From: Zygnema cylindricum
Lineage: Eukaryota; Streptophyta; Zygnematophyceae; Zygnematales; Zygnemataceae
Reading direction: 5' to 3'
Assembly (NCBI GenBank): GCA_037447655.1
Contig: JBBHKE010001474.1
Span: forward strand, 62,001-126,000
DNA length: 64,000 nt
Shown: piece by piece, positions 32,360-44,545 of the stretch
Layout: each line of letters opens with the position of its first letter
Position numbering within the stretch: position 1 is the stretch's first letter
The notes under the pieces: model-generated
What the model saw: the letters and a program-made list of their open reading frames with translations, nothing else
What the model was told of the DNA's origin: nothing
The model's database searches: none
Program-made: the position numbers and the translations under genes

Positions 32360-33157
32360 CTCTAGGGTACCAATCTTTAATGGAACTGGCTTCATATACT
32401 GGGAAAGTATGATGATAGGAGCTCTATGCGAAAAAAGGTTTTGGGGGATAGTGAGTGGACGGTTGGGGCGTCCATCAAGTCTTGGAATTCCTCCAGGGTT
32501 TGGAGGAACCAGATTCACCAGGAAAGAGGACCCACCTTCAACGGTGGAAACAAAGGAAGGAGAGGTGGTGGACAAAGGAAAGGAGAAGGAGACGACCACA
32601 CCAATAGCAACTGGTTCGACATTCATGTCACCTATTCCGAGGAACGAGGAGAATGATACTGAAACCTGGGACTTCAACAATATGGCGGCAAAGCACTTCA
32701 TCCTACGCCATCTCACTCAAGGACTTGCATGTCCTCATTTGCAGGTAGAAAGGGCATCCGATCTTTAGATGGCTCTCATAGAGATGTACCGAAGTGGTAC
32801 GATTCAGCAACAACACTTGGCTGATCAGAAAGTTAAGGAGTATGTATACAAATGGGGGGGGTGTTGGATTTTTGCAATGAGCTTGCTACCCTCTTCATGG
32901 AGCTAGAGAGTGCGGGAAAATATTTTTGTGAAAAAGAAAAGGTTAACTGTTTACTAATGAAGTTACCCAATGAGTTGGAAAACATAGTCAACCGTGTGTA
33001 GGACTTGCCGGACTCAAGGTGGATATGGAACTCTGTGGTATGGATGATTCTCGTTCGGGAGAATACGATTGAGATCCGAAGGGGAGGAAAGAGTGGCCAA
33101 GTCTTGGCAACTGCGACCGATTGGAGGAACAAGGATTCCCAGAAACCGGTCAAAAAC
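32349..33157 (+). pseudogene. copia B: gag
   Basis: From the ATG in the primer site the frame gives MGPPSRVPIFNGTGFIYW and the same acidic/Pro linker as element A, then NMAAKHFILRHLTQGLACPH. A TAG at 32,766-32,768 and a frame loss near 32,855 (G run) break the UBN2-type region, which is still recognisable downstream (MKLPNELENIVN, NTIEIRRGGKSGQ). It would form the particle. Confidence 0.85.
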
Positions 33158-33714
33158 TAGGGGGGAGGGAGCAAAAAAATCAGACTAACGAGTTCGAACT
33201 AAGGGCTCCCAAAGGTTTATGTCATTTTTGTAAGAAACCTAGGCATTATATGGCAGAGTGCACTAAGCTAACCGAGTTTCGGTTAAAGGAGGGGCAGACC
33301 GGTGGTACCCCGAGGGGAAAAAAAAAGACCCTTGTGACACAGGTACATGAGGTGTAATCCGAGGACGAGGACGATGAGCTCCTTTTAGATGAGGAGTTGA
33401 AGGCGAAAAACGAGGTCGAAATTCCACGAAGGCAGAAATGTGCTTACTGTGGATTGAAAGGTGAAGCAGGCTCGATTGTAGATTCAGGGGCCTCCATGCA
33501 CATCTGTAAGGATAGGCACTTGTTCACTAAGATAAGAAAGATTCCCACCGTAGATATAGAGTACGGGGATGGGAGGATAGTCACCACTACTCTTGTAGGA
33601 TCGGTAGATTTTAAAAGTGATAGTAGATGGAAAGACATCCAAAGTAACATTCTCCGATGTATTGTTTATTCCGGAGCTGAACAAAAACCTCATCTCTACA
33701 TCCGTATTAGATGA
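33121..33714 (+). pseudogene. copia B: zinc knuckle and aspartic protease
   Basis: CHFCKKPRHYMAEC, a stop at 33,355-33,357 (VHEV then TAA), then the protease IVDSGASMHICKD. From about 33,140 to 33,740 the DNA is identical to element A, including the stop and the extra A that shifts frame near 33,612-33,618. Confidence 0.86.
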
Positions 33715-34655
33715 TAAGGGTTTTTTTACTAGCACTAGGGAAGGAGTCTTTACTGCTAGTTTTGAGGAGGATGTCTATTTCATTGCTGAGAAAGGTAGCC
33801 ATGGGATGTTTAGGATGGTTTCAAGTAATGAAAAGAAGAAACTTTATTATGCTGGTGTTCATGATATTATGATGTGGCATAAGAGGCTTGGGCATGTGAA
33901 TCTAGACAAGTTAAAAGAGATGAAAAAGATGGGAGTGGTGGAAGGGGTTAAGTTCAGTGAGAATGATAATATAAGTGATTGTAGTGGATGTGCTCTAGGT
34001 AAAACACACAGATTACCCTTTCCTAAAACAACCACCTATAAGGGAGAAAAAAATTTGGATCTAGTACACACAGATATTTGGGGACCGTCTAAAGTGCCCT
34101 CACCAAGGGGGAAGAGATTTATGATGACTATCACTGATGATTGGTCTCGGTATTCCCGAGTTTTTTTCTTGAAAAACAAGTCCGAAACTCAGGATTTTTT
34201 TAGACAATATAAAGCATGGAGCGAAAAACTCCATGAAACTCCAATCAAGAGAATACGGAGTGACAATGGTGGAGAGTATATTTCTAATTAGTTTGAGGAT
34301 TTTCTGAGGGAAGATGGGGTCCAACACCAAAAGACAGTTCCAGAAAACCCGGAACAGAAGATAGTGCTAGAAGTATGTTGTCAGATAAGAAGATAGGAAA
34401 AAGGTTTTGGGCAGAAGCAATGAACTGTGCTAATTACCTCAAAAATAGAGTTATTACTTCAACTATAAAAGACAAACACCTTATGAGAGATGGACAGGTC
34501 GGAAACCAGACATATCTCACTTAAAGGTTTTCGGCAGTCAAGTATTCAGTCTATATACTGATCGGTCCAATTGGAAGCTATATCCTAAAGGAAAACCAAG
34601 ATACTTATTAGGATATGATGAGGATGTTAAAGGATATAGAGTTTACGATCTAAAA
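33617..34655 (+). pseudogene. copia B: integrase
   Basis: MMWHKRLGHVNLDKL and DCSGCALGKTH form the zinc module. HTDIWGP and RIRSDNGGEYIS hold the first two catalytic acids. A stop follows at 34,289-34,291, and the core end (FEDFLREDGVQHQK) carries deletions around 34,350, where the NGVAER motif seen in A is missing. The C-terminal region (GRKPDISHLKVFGSQ) is present in a shifted frame. Confidence 0.83.
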
Positions 34656-36651
34656 ATGGAAGATATAATCTTAGTAAAGAATCTAGTAGTTATGGATGAA
34701 GGAAAGTCTGTGGATCCCTTCAAGTATACAAAGTCAGTGAAAATCAGATTTGAGTCAGAAAATTCCGATGACTTTGAGCTTTCTAACTATCCAAGTTTTA
34801 GAGAAGATGACATTCTTGCAAGTACAAATCAGACCAAAAAATCAGACCAAAAAAGACTCAGCTGTGGAAACTCCAGTGACAACTCTACCCGAAGCGGAAG
34901 ACGTGGTGGAAATTGATTTGGAATCAATGGATAGGGGAGAAGACGAGTTTGTTCGAAATAATCCACGAGAACCATCTATTCCGACCTCAGATTTTGAGGG
35001 GGGGAGGAGAAGTAGCAAAAGATTGCAAGAAAAACAGGTTAATAACAAGGTAACTAAACTACCTCATCAAGATGAACCTCAAACTTACGGAGAGGCGATG
35101 ACTTGTCCAGAAAGAAATCGGTGGAAGACAGCCATCAATGAGGAGATGGCCTCAATTATGGCAGGCGATACTTGGGAGTTGGTGGATTGTCCACCTAACC
35201 GAAAACTAATCGGTTGTAAGTGGGTTTTCAAATTAAAACTGAACCCAGATAACACAATCGAGCGTTACAAGGCCCGACTAGTGGCAAAGGGATTTACACA
35301 ATAAGAGGGAATTGACTACGAGGAAACCTTTGCCACGGTGGTCACATTTCCCTCCGTCCGCATACTTCTCAGCCTGGCAGCAGCGGAAGACATGGAAGTG
35401 CACCAGATGGACATCAAGACAGCCTTTTTGCATGGAGAATTGGAAGAGGAGATCTTCATGCGACAACCCGAAGGGTTTGTGGAAGAAGGAGAGGAGAGTA
35501 AGGTATGCCGGCTGATTAAATCTCTTTATGGTTTGAAACAGGCGCCTCGACAGTGAAATAAGAAGCTTGATGAGTTTCTTACCGGTCTAGGATATATTCA
35601 GATCAGCTTAGATCACTCAATCTATGTTTTCGAAGATGAGGAAGGTTTTATATTTATTGCAATTTATGTTGATGATTTGCTTGTTTTAAGTAAATCAATG
35701 GAAAAAATTAATAAACTGAAAACCGATCTTAAGGGGAGATTTGAAATGAAGGATATGGGGGAAGCAAAATATATTTTGGGAATTCAAGTAGAGAGAGACC
35801 AAAAAAGAAAAATTATAAGATTGACTCAAAATGAAGCAATATGGAACATGCTTGAAAATTTTCAAATGGATAAAGCTAATAGTTGTACAACTCCAATGGA
35901 GTTAAGGAAGGGAAGTGAGGGGAGTGAGGAAGAAAGAGTCATAGTCTTAGACGAGGAATTATCTCCTGAAGAACAGAAGTTCATGCAGAATATTCCTTAC
36001 AGGCAAGTAGTGGGAAGTCTAATCTATTTTATGAATTGTACCCGGCCGGATTTAGCTGCAGCTGTAGGAGTGCTGAGTAGAAGTCTAAATGCTCCCACTA
36101 AGAGGGATTGGGAGGCAGCTAAGAGAGTCCTTAGATACTTGATAGGAACTAGGGATCTATGGTTGCATTTGTGTGGGGAGAATACTACTTGGAGTGATGC
36201 TAGTCATGGTGATGCTCCGATGAGGAGATGCACTTCTGGATATGTATTATATGTGGGTGATGGGGCTTGCTGTTGGAGTAGCAAACAACAAAATGTTATT
36301 GCTCATTCCACCATGGAGGCTGAGTATATGGCCTCTTGCTCTGCTGTAAAAGAATTGATGTGGGTTAAGTCTTTGCTTGGTGAGCTTGGTCACCTTAAGA
36401 GTGGTGTGCAGAATTTTTTTTGTGATAATCAGGCAGCAATCGCTATTTCTGCCAATCCTAAACATCATTTTAAAGCGAAACACATGGACATCAGACTCAG
36501 CTTTGTTAGAGAGAAAGTAGAAAACAAAATAATCAGTTTAGAGTACCGACCAGATAGGGAGATGGTAGCAGATATGATGACCAAACCTGTGCCTTCCCCT
36601 AAGCTAATTTTCTGCATGGAGAAGTGTGGTCTGAAATTAAAGATTGACTAG
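34656..36651 (+). pseudogene. copia B: reverse transcriptase and RNase H
   Basis: Linker, then RT: WVFKLKLNPDNTIERYKARL, a stop at 35,302-35,304, MDIKTAFLHGELEEEIFMRQ, SLYGLKQAPRQ followed by a TGA, and AIYVDDLLVLSKS. RNase H: TTWSDASHGDAPMRRCTSGY, STMEAEYMASCSAVKELMW, CDNQAAIAISANPKHHFKAK, ending MVADMMTKPVPSPKL and a stop at 36,651 next to the polypurine tract. The last 324 codons are intact. Confidence 0.9.
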
Positions 36652-36664
36652 AAAATAAGGGGAG

Positions 36665-37716
36665 TGTAGAAATTAATGGTCCAATATTAATTATTTTCTA
36701 GGTCTAAATAGAAATATAAAAAGAAGTTAAGGCAATCTACCTCTAACTTCTTTCTCCAACTCTCAAACTTGCCGAAGTCACTGAGAAATTGGAAAGGGAG
36801 CTAGAGCCATGGCTACCTAGGTTATCCAGAGGTTTACGGGAAATTTATATTAGTAAGGGGTTTGTGCCGACAACAGGATTTGATCCTGGTACCTACCGGC
36901 CGGCAGGCAGTCGGTAGCCATTAGCTTTAGCTGTTAAGTCTAGAAGTAGTGTTACGTAGTATATAGTTTGATATTTATTTAAACATGAATACGTAGGTTA
37001 AATTATTTAACTGTAATTGTTTACGGGATAGATAAATCCGGTAATGTATAAGTAAGGATTACGGTAAGGAAAAAAAATCAATACCGCGCATTTATTTCTT
37101 TAGTGAAACGAATACCGCGCATGTATTTTTTACGGCTACGATTAAAATCGAATTTAATCGGACGGCCGGAATTAGCGCCGAGATCGCGGAAGAAGATTTC
37201 GGCGGTTTGTGGCCATCACCACATCGGATGACACGTGGCGAAATTACATTGGATCGTGGTATCTCCGGAGATTATGGCACCGAATCCGGATATGACATGT
37301 GTCGACATTTAGGCCATGTCATACAATGTTCATACATAAAGTACACCGGCAGCTATACTTTTTTGTACGGAACAATAATCTGATTGGTTCCGTACATCAG
37401 TAGATAGAGTCTGTGAGAGAGATAGGACTTAGAAAAAATAGGAGATAGAACCCTCTCTCCCAGAGAGCTTCGTTACCAAAAGGCCAACTTTGACCCTCCA
37501 TAACTTACTGCTCAGGGGAGCAAATTCAGAGATTCCTTTTGCTATCGACTCAGGGGAGTCTTACCTTCATAGGGGTGCAGGTGGTCAGAGTTTTTGTCTG
37601 CCAAGGTGGCAGTTGTTTTTGTTGAAACACATAGGGGTCAGAGTTATCCTAGAGGCTTCTTGGAAGCTGTCCACTCTGAGGACTTATGGAGGACTTATGG
37701 AGGTCTCAGAGTTACA
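36665..37716 (+). repeat. 3' LTR of element B
   Basis: Matches the 5' LTR, with a short deletion near 36,860 and a tandem duplication of GGACTTATGGA near 37,680-37,700. The reverse-oriented B box is at 36,876-36,886. Confidence 0.93.
36865..36945 (-). other. tRNA-like T-arm/B box in the 3' LTR of element B
   Basis: The reverse strand reads CAGGATCAAATCCTG at 36,874-36,888, antisense to the element. Confidence 0.5.
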
Positions 37717-37721
37717 TTATT
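37717..37721. repeat. Target site duplication TTATT (right) of element B
   Basis: Matches 31,285-31,289. The coding frame of C continues in register after it. Confidence 0.9.
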
Positions 37722-37818
37722 TACCGGATGAAAGGATGGTGGCAAACATGTTCACAAAAGCCCTTCCTGCTCCTAAGTTGCAGTTTTGCAGAGAAGTTGT
37801 TGGACTAAGTGAGTAACT
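37722..37818 (+). pseudogene. copia C: C-terminal tail of RNase H after element B
   Basis: Directly after the second TTATT copy the frame of element C resumes with PDERMVANMFTKALPAPKLQ, the standard copia C terminus, and stops before the polypurine tract. It is in register with the frame cut at 31,289, showing that B entered an element still readable at this point. Confidence 0.9.
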
Positions 37819-37839
37819 GAGTCTAAAGATTTAGGGGAG

Positions 37840-38950
37840 TGTTGAAATTTGAAATCTTTAGTTCACGAAATAGAGTAGACCAAAAAGACTTAGAATATTT
37901 TCTATGTAGTAATACTTACCTTTATTAATGTTACTGTAGAAAAAGTACATAAGAGTGTTTTATACCTCTGCATGTATTACGGAGAGGCGTTGACACGCGT
38001 CACGCAGCAGGAATTTGGAATCGCCGGATCAGACGACGGAATCTGATCCGGATACCTCAGAAAATATATGGTATGGAGATTTTTGGAGTCATACGAATAT
38101 CTTGGAATTATATGGTACGGAACATTTCTATGATCGTTAAATGGAAATGTCCGGATATTTCAGAATTGATATGTACGATACGATGTATGATCATTGATTT
38201 CGACAGACGTCAACGGACGCGATTCACCTAGGACCACAAACATGATTCACGTGGGACCGCAAGTGACAAGGCATGATTTACGTGGGACCACAAGTGACGA
38301 GGCGTGATTCACGCGGGACCACAAGTGACGAAGCACTCAGGTGCTTCATACTACACTACGACAGTCGGTTGGATTTTAGCGACTATGGTGACAAAGCACC
38401 TGGAACATTTTTTGTACGGTTCGACATTTGAAAATATTTGAATAACACTATTTTGTAGTTTAGTGTATTATAAAATAGTGTTTCATTAATTTGGTTATTG
38501 GAAAATAATAATTAGGTTTTTGGAGGTACTCTAGGTACAGTAAAGTACATGCTGGATACTTTGTCGTTAGTCAAGATAGTTTCCGTAGTACGGTCACCCG
38601 AATCAGTATGACCAGTAGATACTCATTATGAGTATAAATTTTAGGACTTAGTCAATTTTATATCATCCAGTTTTTGGGAATATGATTTTCTAAGGGCAAA
38701 TTTTGGGAAACTTCCGGACATCATATCTTATGGTTTACTGGGTCATTTGGGCTACAATTTTGGGAATTGTCAGTTTACTCTATTGTGTATCACTTCGAAA
38801 GATTTGAAGCATATTGGCTTTCTTAGTAATATTTTGTGTTAGATCAAAGTTGGCTGTTGAGTAGGTAATTTGATAGTGTCTGCTTATTTTTATGTCTACA
38901 TCCACTACTACAGCTGGTTCTCCACTTGCAATGGTGGTTGTAGACCAACA
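37840..38950 (+). repeat. 3' LTR of element C
   Basis: Begins TGTTGAAATTTG right after the polypurine tract and ends GTAGACCAACA, followed by ATTTC. It repeats the gag start region of the 5' LTR at 38,892-38,950, so a start codon sits near the element's right end. Confidence 0.92.
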
Positions 38951-38955
38951 ATTTC

Positions 38956-39202
38956 TATATTTTTCTCCTAGATTTAGACGCTTTCATTAAAGCCATTACC
39001 AATTCTCCACATCTTTCATAAGGGGGTCCATTGAGCACTATTTATGAGTTATTTCGTGACATTTTGCCTCCGCAATTAGGTGCCTGGAGTTTTGATATGT
39101 TCTTTCGAATTTGTTCTCTTATTGCCGGTGGCATTGTCCTCTCCCGTATTTTTGATCTCAACACGGCCTTTTGCCTTGTAAAACAGACCAAACCCAATGG
39201 GG
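38956..39202 (+). pseudogene. Non-LTR retrotransposon G, RT N-terminal part (left of element D)
   Basis: One frame with a single TAA reads LDLDAFIKAITNSPHLS, then STIYELFRDILPPQLGAW, IAGGIVLSRIFDLNTAFCLV and KQTKPNG. This is the region of non-LTR RTs upstream of the 'GG.RPIA.GEVL.R' motif, which lies on the other side of element D. Element C's duplication borders it at 38,955. Confidence 0.72.
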
Positions 39203-40207
39203 TGCAATTCTGTGTCCTCCATTGGACTACAAAATTCAGGAAGCCTCTAGATAGTTATTAACTAACCCAATTCCAATGGAAATCACTGCTACCCAAGCAT
39301 ACAATCAAATAATCTGAAAGCACCCCTATGCAGCTTGGACTCCCTTGAGTCTGTAGGAAAAAGAATCTCTAAAAACGCCCAACCATGAGATATGTTATGA
39401 GACGGCAAAAATGCCAATTTTATACAAAGCTCTCTTAGAGAGAGGTGACTGCCTACCAAATTTCCTAAGTCCTAAACCCCTCTCACAGTCTTTATCTACT
39501 GAAGTACGAACTAATCATATGACTGTAAAGTACAAAAAGGTACTACGACGAATGTCCTTTCTGTACGGCATGTGTACGACAATGCCACTGAGAGGACGCG
39601 TGGTCTTTTCAACTCGTCCGTAAATTCCTTGGAATTCCCGCGACCGAATGTCATACTTCCACGCAGCGCCAAGTCATGCCACGTCCATAAAAGCCAAATT
39701 GACCATTCCGCGATCTCGACGATGATATGTGCCGTCAGATTAAATTGGAAATTAAATGTAGACCATCGAAACAAATGTCCGATTCATTTGTTTCGAACGA
39801 AATGACGTCCGCACTAAATTTTAACAAGTTCTATGTTCTTTCGTTCATATTCCAGTTAATTGATTTCTGTACCATACAATAGCTTACATAAATATCGAAC
39901 CCTATATCTCTTAACAGACTTCTAGGAGAGACTGGTTAGAGCTAACGGCTACGCCGCGCTATGCCGGACAGAGGTTCGAGTCCTACCGGACTCAAACTTT
40001 TGTTGAGAGTGACTTAAGTCACTCTTTAGACCTGCATGTTGAGCTAGGAAAGCCATGGCTCAACCACCCTCTCTATCCCTCAGTGACTACAACAAGTATG
40101 GTGGGTAAAGAGAGGAGGTGGAGGTAGGTTGTCCGCCTTTTTCTTTTCCTTTTTGTACTGAACTATTTAGACCTAGAAAATACCACATAAATCTAATAAG
40201 TTCAACA
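39203..40207 (-). repeat. 3' LTR of element D
   Basis: On the minus strand it starts TGTTGAACTTATTAG next to the polypurine tract and ends ...GAATTGCA. It carries the tRNA-Ile-like module at 39,931-39,995 on the plus strand. Confidence 0.92.
39931..39995 (+). other. tRNA-like module in the 3' LTR of element D
   Basis: Contains the D-arm-like ACTGGTTAGAGC and, ~35 bp on, a perfect Pol III B-box word GGTTCGAGTCC. It is antisense to the element. It is more degraded than the copy at 45,274. Not a functional tRNA: acceptor and T stems are incomplete. Confidence 0.6.
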
Positions 40208-40220
40208 CTCCCTTTATTTT

Positions 40221-41891
40221 CTAGTCTAACTTTAACTTCAGTTTTAATCCACACATTTTTCTGCAATATTTTAACTTGGGAGGAGGTAACGGTTTTGTCA
40301 TCATATCCGCCACCATTTCCCAATCAGATTTATATACAAGATTCACAATCTTATTCTCAACTTTTTCTCTTACAAAACTCAATCTTATGTCCATAAATTT
40401 AGCTTTAAAATGATGTTTTGGATTAGCTGCAATTGAAATGTCAGCTTGATTATCACAAAACACTTCATGCACTTCCTCCTTCATATACCCCAATTCTTGC
40501 AACAGAGACTTGACCCACATCAACTCTTTCACAGCAGAACAAGAGGCCATGTACTCAACCTCCATAGTGGACTGAGCCATCACCTTTTGTTGCTTACTGC
40601 TCCAACAGCAAGCACCTTCCCCAACATACAACACAAACCTAGGAGAGCATCTGCTCATAGGTGCGTCCCTATAACTGGCATCCCTCCAAGTAGTGATGTC
40701 AGTGTGCTCCCCTCCCAAATGCAACCATAACTCTCTAGTTCCCACCAGATATCTCATGACTCTTTTGGCTGTTTCCCAGTCTCTCTTCCTAGGATCATTA
40801 AAACTCCTACTGAGTACTCCAACTGTTGTTGCTATGTCTTGCCTGGTACGGCTTATAAAATAGATTATACTTCCTACGACATGTCTATAAGGAATAGACT
40901 TCATAAACTCTCTCTCCTCTGGACTCATCTGATCATCTAAGATCATCACTCCTCCTTCTACACTCACATCACTTATTTTTTTCAAGTCCATGGGAGTGGT
41001 ACAACTGTTAGCATTTTCCATCTGGAATTTCTGAATCACATTACCTATTGCTTCTTTCTGAGTAAGTCTTATAATCTTCTTCCCTCTATCTCTCTCCATT
41101 TGAATCCCCAAAATATATCTTGCCTCCCCTAAATCCTTCATATCAAATCTACTTTTAAGATCATTTTTAAACTTATTGATCTTTTCCAAAGATTTACTCA
41201 ACATAAGCAGATCATCCACATAAATTGCAATAAAAATAACACCATTCTCATCTTCAAACATATAGATAGAATGGTCAGAGCCGATCCGGATATATCCTAG
41301 ACCGGTGAGAAACTCATCAAGTTTCTTATTCCTATGTCGGGAAGCCTGCTTTAGTCCATACAAGGACTTTATGATCCTCGAGACTTTGCTCTCATCTCTT
41401 TTCTCCACGAACCCCTCGGGTTACCTCATGAAAATTTCTTCCTCTAACTCACCATTAAGAAAAGCGGTCTTAATGTCCATCTAGTGTATTTCCATGTCTT
41501 CCGCTGCTGCCAGACTGAAGAGATTCCTTACTGGTGGGAACCGATCAACTGGAGCAAAGGTCTCCTCATAGTCAATTCCCTCTTTTTGGGTGAACCCCTT
41601 CGCTACCAATCGAGCCTTATATCTCTCAATGGTATTATCTGGGTTCAGTTTTAGTTTAAATACCCTTTTACACCCAATAGGTTTTCTGTCTAGAGGACAA
41701 TCCGCTAGTTCCCAAGTATTTTTTTCCATGATGGAGGCCATCTCATCATTTATGGCTCTAATCCACCTTTCTTTCTCCAGACTATTCACTGCCTCTGAGT
41801 AAGACTGAGGCTCATTTAGGTGAAATAGCTTAGTTACCTTATGAGTGGTCTGCTTTTCTTGTATCTTTTTTGCTCCTTCTCCCTTCCTCAA
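40221..41891 (-). pseudogene. copia D: reverse transcriptase and RNase H
   Basis: RT: WELADCPLDRKPIGCKRVFK, KARLVAKGFTQKEGIDYEE, a stop just after MEIH (41,481), another near 41,420, then SLYGLKQASRHRNKKLDEFL and AIYVDDLLMLSKS. RNase H: ITTWRDASYRDAPM (a Ser to Arg change next to the catalytic Asp), STMEVEYMASCSAVKELMW, CDNQADISIAANPKHHFKAK, MVADMMTKPLPPPKL. The last 395 codons are uninterrupted. Confidence 0.9.
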
Positions 41892-41946
41892 ACTCTGAAG
41901 GTGGAATGGATAGAAGTCTTGGATTTCTCCTCACTGTCTCAATGGC

Positions 41947-43230
41947 TTATCTGTCTGTGGAAGCTGGTTCTGGTCTCACTTCTATTATCTCCTCGAAGTC
42001 CATAGGAGTATGTGAGGTTTCCGATGAATCTGCTGTATCTCGGATCTCCCCTGAATCTACAATCACGGTTTCACTCATGTCCCTTTCGGGAACAACCGAG
42101 TTCTCCTCACTTTCAGACTCAAATCTGATTCTAATCTTCTTTGTATATTTGAAGGGGTCAAATGACTTCCATTCATCCATGACAACTAGGTGTTTGACCA
42201 TAATGATATCTTTCTTTGCTAAGTCATAGACTCTATATCCCTTAACATCCTCATCATATCCCACAAAGTATCCAGGTTTTCCCTTAGCATCTAGTTTCCA
42301 GTTTTTCCTATCCGTGTTAAGACTATAAACTTGGCTACCGAATATTTTAAGGTGTGAGATATCTGGTTTCCTTCCAACCCATCTCTCATAAGGTGTCACT
42401 CCCTTTACAGCTAAGGTAAGGACTCTATTCTTAATGTTGTTGACACAGTTCATTGCCTCTGCCCAAAATCTCTTTCATATTTTCTTGTCTGCCAACATAT
42501 TGCATGCACTATCTCCTAGTGTTCGATTCAACCTCTCAGCTACCCCATTTTGTTCCGGGTTATATGGTACAATTTTCTAGTGTTGCACTCCCTCCACTCT
42601 CAGATAGTCCTCAAACTGGTTAGAGGTATATTCCCCCCCATTATCACTCCTTATCCTCTTAATGGGGGTTTCATGCAACTTCTCACTCCAAGCTTTATAT
42701 TCTTTGAAGTAAGTTGATGTTTCAGACTTTGTTTTTAGGAAATACACTCTAGAGTATCTAGACCAGTCATCTATTATTTTCAACATAAACCTCTTTCCTC
42801 CAACCGAAGGTGCTTTTGGAGGTTCCCAAATATCTGTGTGGACCAAATCTAGTATTTTCTCAACTCTATATGTGGCGGCTTTGGGAAAGGGAAGTCTGTG
42901 AGCCTTACCTTGAGCACAACCACTACAATCATCTAGCATTTCATTATCCCCAAACCGAATGCCTTCTACTACCCCAAGTATTTTCATTTCCCTCGACCTA
43001 TCAAAATGCACATGCCCCAACCGCTTATGCCAAATCATCAACTTAGGAACACTAATATAGTAAGCATTCTTCTTTTCATTACTCAAGTTAAGCCTAAACA
43101 TTCCTTGCCTACCCTTATTTTCCATGAAGTATAATTCATCCCCATACTTAGCTGTAAAGACTCCCTTTCTGGTGAAGGTATCAAACTCCTTGTCATCTAA
43201 CACAGACGTTGAGACAAGATTTTTACTCAC
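41947..43230 (-). pseudogene. copia D: integrase
   Basis: MSKNLVSTSVLDDKEF, zinc module IWHKRLGHVHFDRS and DCSGCAQGKAHR, core VHTDIWEP and RIRSDNGGEYTSNQFEDY. A stop at 42,577 interrupts before NGVAERLNRT. A second frame piece from 42,453 has MNCVNNIKNRVLT, VGRKPDISHLKIFGSQ and YFVGYDEDVKGYRVYDL. A nearly complete integrase is recognisable. Confidence 0.85.
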
Positions 43231-43770
43231 CTGAGGAATGTAGAGTACATCTCAGAATGTGAGTATAGAAATCTTACCCTCCACTAAGACTTTCAGATCT
43301 AGTGACCCCACTAGATCTGTAGTAACCACTCTCCCATTCCCATACTCTATCTCTACAGTAGGGATCTTTCTTAGCTTAGTGAAGAGTTACTTATCACGGC
43401 ACATATGCATGGATGCACCTAAGTCAATAACCCACCCTTCCTGTGGCGCTTGCGGAATTGCTCCAAGGGCACACTTTTGTCTCCGATGTATCTCCTTCGT
43501 CTCCAGACTCTCGTCAAGAAGAAGCTTCCCATCCTCCTCCGAGGACTCGTCCTCGGTTTCTCCTGTCACTTTTGTGACCATAAGTGGCTTTTTCTTCCCT
43601 CCGGAAGAACTCCCTCCACAGTTCTCTTGGAGCCTTAGCTCCGACAGCTTGACACAATCTGCTATGAAGTGTCCCGGCTTTTGCAGAAATGACAAAGACC
43701 CTTTGGGGGCCTCGGTCCTCCAAAGTGATTTCTTTCCCCTTTGTAGAGTTTCTTCGGGTCCTTCCCCCAT
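43231..43770 (-). pseudogene. copia D: zinc knuckle remnant and aspartic protease
   Basis: The knuckle region reads FLQKPGHFIADCVKL with the first Cys pair displaced into the neighbouring frame. An acidic linker (ETEDESSEEDGKLLLDESLE) follows, then the protease WVIDLGASMHMCRDK. The catalytic motif is DLG where DSG/DTG is expected. The frame then has a stop in the HLFTKLRKIPTVEIEYG equivalent before the next segment at 43,230. Confidence 0.78.
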
Positions 43771-44545
43771 CGGTCCCCTCCTGTTGCTAGAGCTTGAATG
43801 CTCTTTCCTCCTTTCCTAATCTCCATTGTGTTTTCCTGCACAAGTATCATCCGGACCACTTTGTTCCATTTCCATGAACTATCATGCATTTCCTGTACTC
43901 GGTACACTATGTTCTTGTACTCATCTGCTAGCTTCATGATAACAGTGTTGACTTTCATTTTCATTGTACTTGTCCACCCGGCACTTTCCATCTCCATATA
44001 CAAACAAGAAAGATCATTGTAGTAATCTAACATCTTTCCTCGTTTGTAAGTGTAACTCACTAGCTTTTGCTCAGCCAACTGAAGCTCCTAAATAGTACGA
44101 GCTTTAAAGATCTCTACCAAACTCACCCACAACTCCTCAGCCTTGTAAATGTGAAGATGAAGGGTGGCCAAAGCTTGAGTGAGGTGCCTGAGAATGAAGT
44201 TCTTGGCAGCCATGTTTACATCCTCCCACATTTGTGTATCGTTCTCCGCGGTCTTCACGGTCGCCGCTCTCGGTACTGTGGCAATAGGAGTGAGGGGTGT
44301 CTCCTTCCCTTTCCCTTTTTCGGACACACACTGCTGTCCCCATCATCTCCCTCCTCCGCTGAGGCTGCCGTTGTAGTAGGAAACCTTACTCCTCCAAATC
44401 CTGGTGGAGTTCCCGAAGGTGGACGTTTCACTTGTCCACTAACGATACCCAAGTATCGTTTTTCGCACAAAGCTCCCATCATCATAGCTTCCCAATAGAT
44501 GAACCAAGATCCATTGAACGTGGGCACCTTAGAGGGTGGGCCCAT
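43662..44545 (-). pseudogene. copia D: gag
   Basis: Starts at the primer-site ATG (MGPPSKVPTFNGSWFIYW). It has the same CEKRYLGIVSG block as A and B, a Pro/Ala/acidic linker with a frame change near 44,330, then NMAAKNFILRHLTQALATLH. A stop near 44,086 precedes LAEQKLVSYTYKRGKM and the UBN2-type helices (MILVQENTMEIRKGGKS). The end runs into a degraded zinc knuckle (GLCHFCKSRD), with the frame lost there. Confidence 0.84.

Larger units (their letters stand above)
31290..37716 (+). mobile_element. Ty1/copia retrotransposon B, nested in C
   Basis: LTRs 31,290-32,344 and 36,665-37,716, primer site 32,345-32,359, gag to RNase H 32,349-36,651, polypurine tract AAGGGGAG before the 3' LTR, duplication TTATT. 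It is the same family as element A, which lies in inverse orientation ~19 kb to the left. The coding region has stops and frameshifts, so it is inactive. Confidence 0.94.
13471..38950 (+). mobile_element. Ty1/copia retrotransposon C, split by insertions E and B
   Basis: Matching LTRs of ~1,110 bp at 13,471-14,580 and 37,840-38,950 are flanked by identical ATTTC (13,466-13,470 and 38,951-38,955). Between them lie gag, then the gypsy insertion E, then zinc knuckle to RNase H, then copia insertion B, then the last ~30 codons and a polypurine tract TTAGGGGAG at 37,831-37,839. The coding frame resumes in register after the B insertion. C belongs to a different family from A, B and D. Confidence 0.93.
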
